DNA of 64,000 bases from Ricordea florida (Eukaryota; Cnidaria; Anthozoa; Corallimorpharia; Ricordeidae): NCBI GenBank assembly GCA_949710005.1, contig OX453287.1, positions 18,375,017 through 18,439,016 of the forward strand. The letters are read 5' to 3'. Of the stretch, positions 61,753 through 64,000 are shown piece after piece (the first letter of the stretch is position 1; each line of letters opens with the position of its first letter). The notes under the pieces were generated by a model. It was not told the DNA's origin, ran no database searches, and saw nothing but the letters and a program-made list of their open reading frames with translations. The position numbers were made by a program, and so were the translations under genes.

Positions 61753-62010
61753 CTCTAACAAAGTCTCTGCACTGTGTAACAGTAAATCGCGATCAGTAAG
61801 GCAGTAAATTTTCTTGCTTGGAAACGCTTGTCCTAAGCCAGTTGGACATTCTCGCAACAGATCCTCAAGACCATAGAACAACTCCATGGAGACCAGCTCT
61901 GCAAGCAAGACAGCCTTAGTTTGGTTCTTCAGAGCTTCGTCTTCCAACGTCACAGGTAGATTGGTGCGTTTCACGGGCTGGCTGGCATTCACCTGGTTCA
62001 AGTTTGGATT
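61753..62010 (-). CDS. Host exon 1 (minus-strand gene, tentative)
   Basis: 258 nt, acceptor TTTTTTTTTCGCAG, donor GTGAGA. Open as NPNLNQVNASQPVKR ... LTDRDLLLHSAETLLE. Phase 0 in and out does not match the phase-1 exon at 61214, so a further exon or a different border is needed. Confidence 0.5.
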
Positions 62011-62771
62011 CTGCGAAAAAAAAATTGAAAATACAAGAATACATGAAATACTGAAGATGCTATGTGTTGAGCCAGAAACCCAGAACTGAACTGAATCGTG
62101 TAACTCACGTTTACAACTTGTCAAGATTAAATACTTCTCAAGTACCATATTTGACTGTCAGGCACAGTCTTTGAGCTTGTTGGCACTGATTGGTTCATTT
62201 GGCTTCTGTTCATTTTCCAAATAATTATGGTAAGCGCTAGATTGAATGCGGACAAGCAGTGGTTAAAGACATTCAAAGGCAGTTTCATATTTCAAGATTT
62301 ATGACTTTTGTCTACGATTGACGGCAAGAATTGCTTATTAAATACCTCACGTTCGCCTGTAAATTTTTATCGCAAACATTCTCGACTAACCCGTCATAAA
62401 AAAAACCTCGTTTGCTAACTTCGAAGCAAATATGTAGAACAGCAAAAAAAAAGAAAAAGAATTTTAGAAAACTTCCAAAACACGCTTTTAAGTTAAAATT
62501 TCGTCTCATGGGTTTCTGGTTGGGCCTGGAAAATTTTTGAAAGACCGTCACAGGCAAACTTGGAAAAAGTCAATCCGAATTTTTCCAGTTGGAGACGAGC
62601 CTACCTCCCAAAAGGAGTAAAAATACATGCATGTTTGCTCGATAACAGACATAATCATAAAAATTACAATTTCCTCTTATGTGATTGGTTTAAAAAACTC
62701 CTATTTTCCACTAATTCACTTGCCAAGTTGTTATCTGACAGTTTGTTACTGGACAGTTCAATAAGCCCATC

Positions 62772-62804
<33 letters not shown>

Positions 62805-62983
62805 CAACCTTGGGTTTCAATCACCAAAAAAACAGCGTCAGACTCCTAAATTGGGGCTTTCTTCAAAACAAAGAATTTTTTTCCCTTGAACAATGACATC
62901 GTTTTCTTTCATAACGTGCCTTTGGCTCTTCTATTCTCGGAAATTACATTTTTTATGATTAATTGGCATTTAGACTTCATGTC
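62011..62983. other. Non-coding interval
   Basis: Contains the decayed SINE tail at 62540-62612; nothing else supported. Confidence 0.4.
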
Positions 62984-63177
62984 CTCCAATTCAGTCTGTG
63001 ATCATACTCGTGATAAGCTGATCGAACTCCCGCTGGGCGGTCGTCCGATTTTGTTATCACTCGTATGATCAGTAATGGTAGTAGGAATGAGTGGAGTTCA
63101 ATTCGGTCTGAAATCATACAAGTGGTTAACAAAATCGGACGACCGCGTAGCGGAAAAAGAGTCCGATTTGTTTAATC

Positions 63178-63206
<29 letters not shown>
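62984..63206. mobile_element. MITE with about 30-bp inverted ends
   Basis: Ends TCCAATTCAGTCTGTGATCA and the complement of GTCCAATTCGGTCTGTAATC; internal AAATCGGACGACCG is repeated in inverted form. Confidence 0.75.
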
Positions 63207-63208
<2 letters not shown>

Positions 63209-64000
63209 ACTATATAACTGTTCTTTGATGAAAATGAAAATGAAGTGAAATGGACAGAAACTACATAGAGACATCGATCACTACTCAATTAGCAACTACC
63301 ATAACAAGGAAAATGACTTAAATCCAATAAAGTTGGCTAACTTTACGGCCACCTTACTTTCCAAGGTGCACTCGTCATTCTATCACCGTGGCCCGTTCCT
63401 TTGCAAATGCAGGGAGCTTTCAGAGAGACTCAACACCTTACCTTGGAAAATTTTACGACAACTAGACAGTCAAATCAAACCCTGCATTGATAAGTACCAC
63501 CGTTGCAATGAAAAGACTCGGTTCACTGAGCGCAAAGCACATCGCCGGCGCGTGTCATGGAATCACGAACAACAATTTGCATTCGGCGTGTTGACATGCA
63601 GCCATCATTATACTACTTCCATCAAATAAGGCGACTTAAAAAGCTCAAACCAACGGTAGAAATTCCCTTAGCACTAAAAGGGGCCGTCTCACACTAGAAT
63701 TAATATCAAAACTTAACAGTGACAGAATTGCTAGGCGGTATTTGCCTCAGTTCTTTTTAATGAGAGAAGATTGGACGTGTCACCTCTCATTACAAGTTTT
63801 ACGCCAAATAATATGGTTCAATAAGTAAGAAATTAAAGTGCAAAACAGCTCCAATGAAGCCAATACCGTGCATACCATTTTGTTAAAAAAACGACTCTAC
63901 TTCTATGCTGCTTGGTTTTGTTTTTATATGTACACCAAGTTAATACAAAGACTTTAATGTGATCCTGGTTCAGGGAAGACAGACCAAGGGCCTAAGAATT
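63207..64000. other. Unassigned
   Basis: A 98-codon plus-strand frame (63333-63629) is Cys/His-bearing but has no family signal or convincing splice context. On the other strand a strong donor AAG|GTAAGG occurs near 63440. Confidence 0.3.

Noticed and set aside
63333-63629. 98-aa plus-strand gene
   Set aside because: No family signal, no clear splice or promoter context; could be chance.

Overview
The window looks like nuclear DNA of a non-bilaterian animal, most likely an anthozoan cnidarian (stony coral or anemone). This is inferred from spliced host genes with GT-AG introns, one of them encoding LamG, C-type lectin and PAN/Apple domains, and from dense mobile DNA: a Polinton, a Ty3/Gypsy element, Penelope-like elements, a CR1-like LINE and many MITEs. 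No species can be named from sequence alone.

Positions 1-15358 (repeats to about 15970) are an almost complete AT-rich Maverick/Polinton, a virus-like DNA transposon. The window opens inside its left terminal inverted repeat; 153 bp of that repeat are present here and match the right end exactly. Between the repeats lie 14 apparently intact genes. The replication and integration set is protein-primed DNA polymerase B, a DDE integrase and a probable ssDNA-binding protein. The virion set is a major capsid protein, a penton-like protein, an A32-type packaging ATPase and several small membrane or structural proteins. The rest is a Cys/His-repeat protein and unknowns. No adenain-type protease was seen. 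Most genes carry a TCTAAA/TTTAAA-type box 23-29 nt upstream of the ATG, several of them inside perfect inverted repeats. At least eight small GC-rich double-hairpin elements are scattered through genes and spacers.

Positions 16000-23040 hold flanking DNA, an OTU-protease/2A-like pseudogene, and a young Ty3/Gypsy element (17961-23039) with identical 102-bp LTRs and one intact 1471-aa gag-pol frame. Positions 23040-26086 are MITEs and a minisatellite. A Penelope-like element (26087-30731, 12-bp target duplication) is split by a CR1-like retrotransposon on the opposite strand. A second Penelope-like element (33613-36151, 8-bp target duplication) has about 400-bp inverted arms, sits inside a MITE and is itself interrupted by an unknown insertion. 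Positions 36380-41000 are MITEs and arrays.

The host genes are as follows. A plus-strand gene (about 41420-45490) encodes a LamG / C-type-lectin / PAN protein and has at least five exons with agreeing phases. On the minus strand are a terminal exon with a PP1-docking-like motif (48110-48650), a 3.3-kb coiled-coil exon (49561-52841), and a chain of small exons between 56057 and 62010. Four of these small exons share phase 1 and may feed the coiled-coil exon. The remaining sequence is introns, intergenic DNA, simple repeats, MITEs and SINE fragments.
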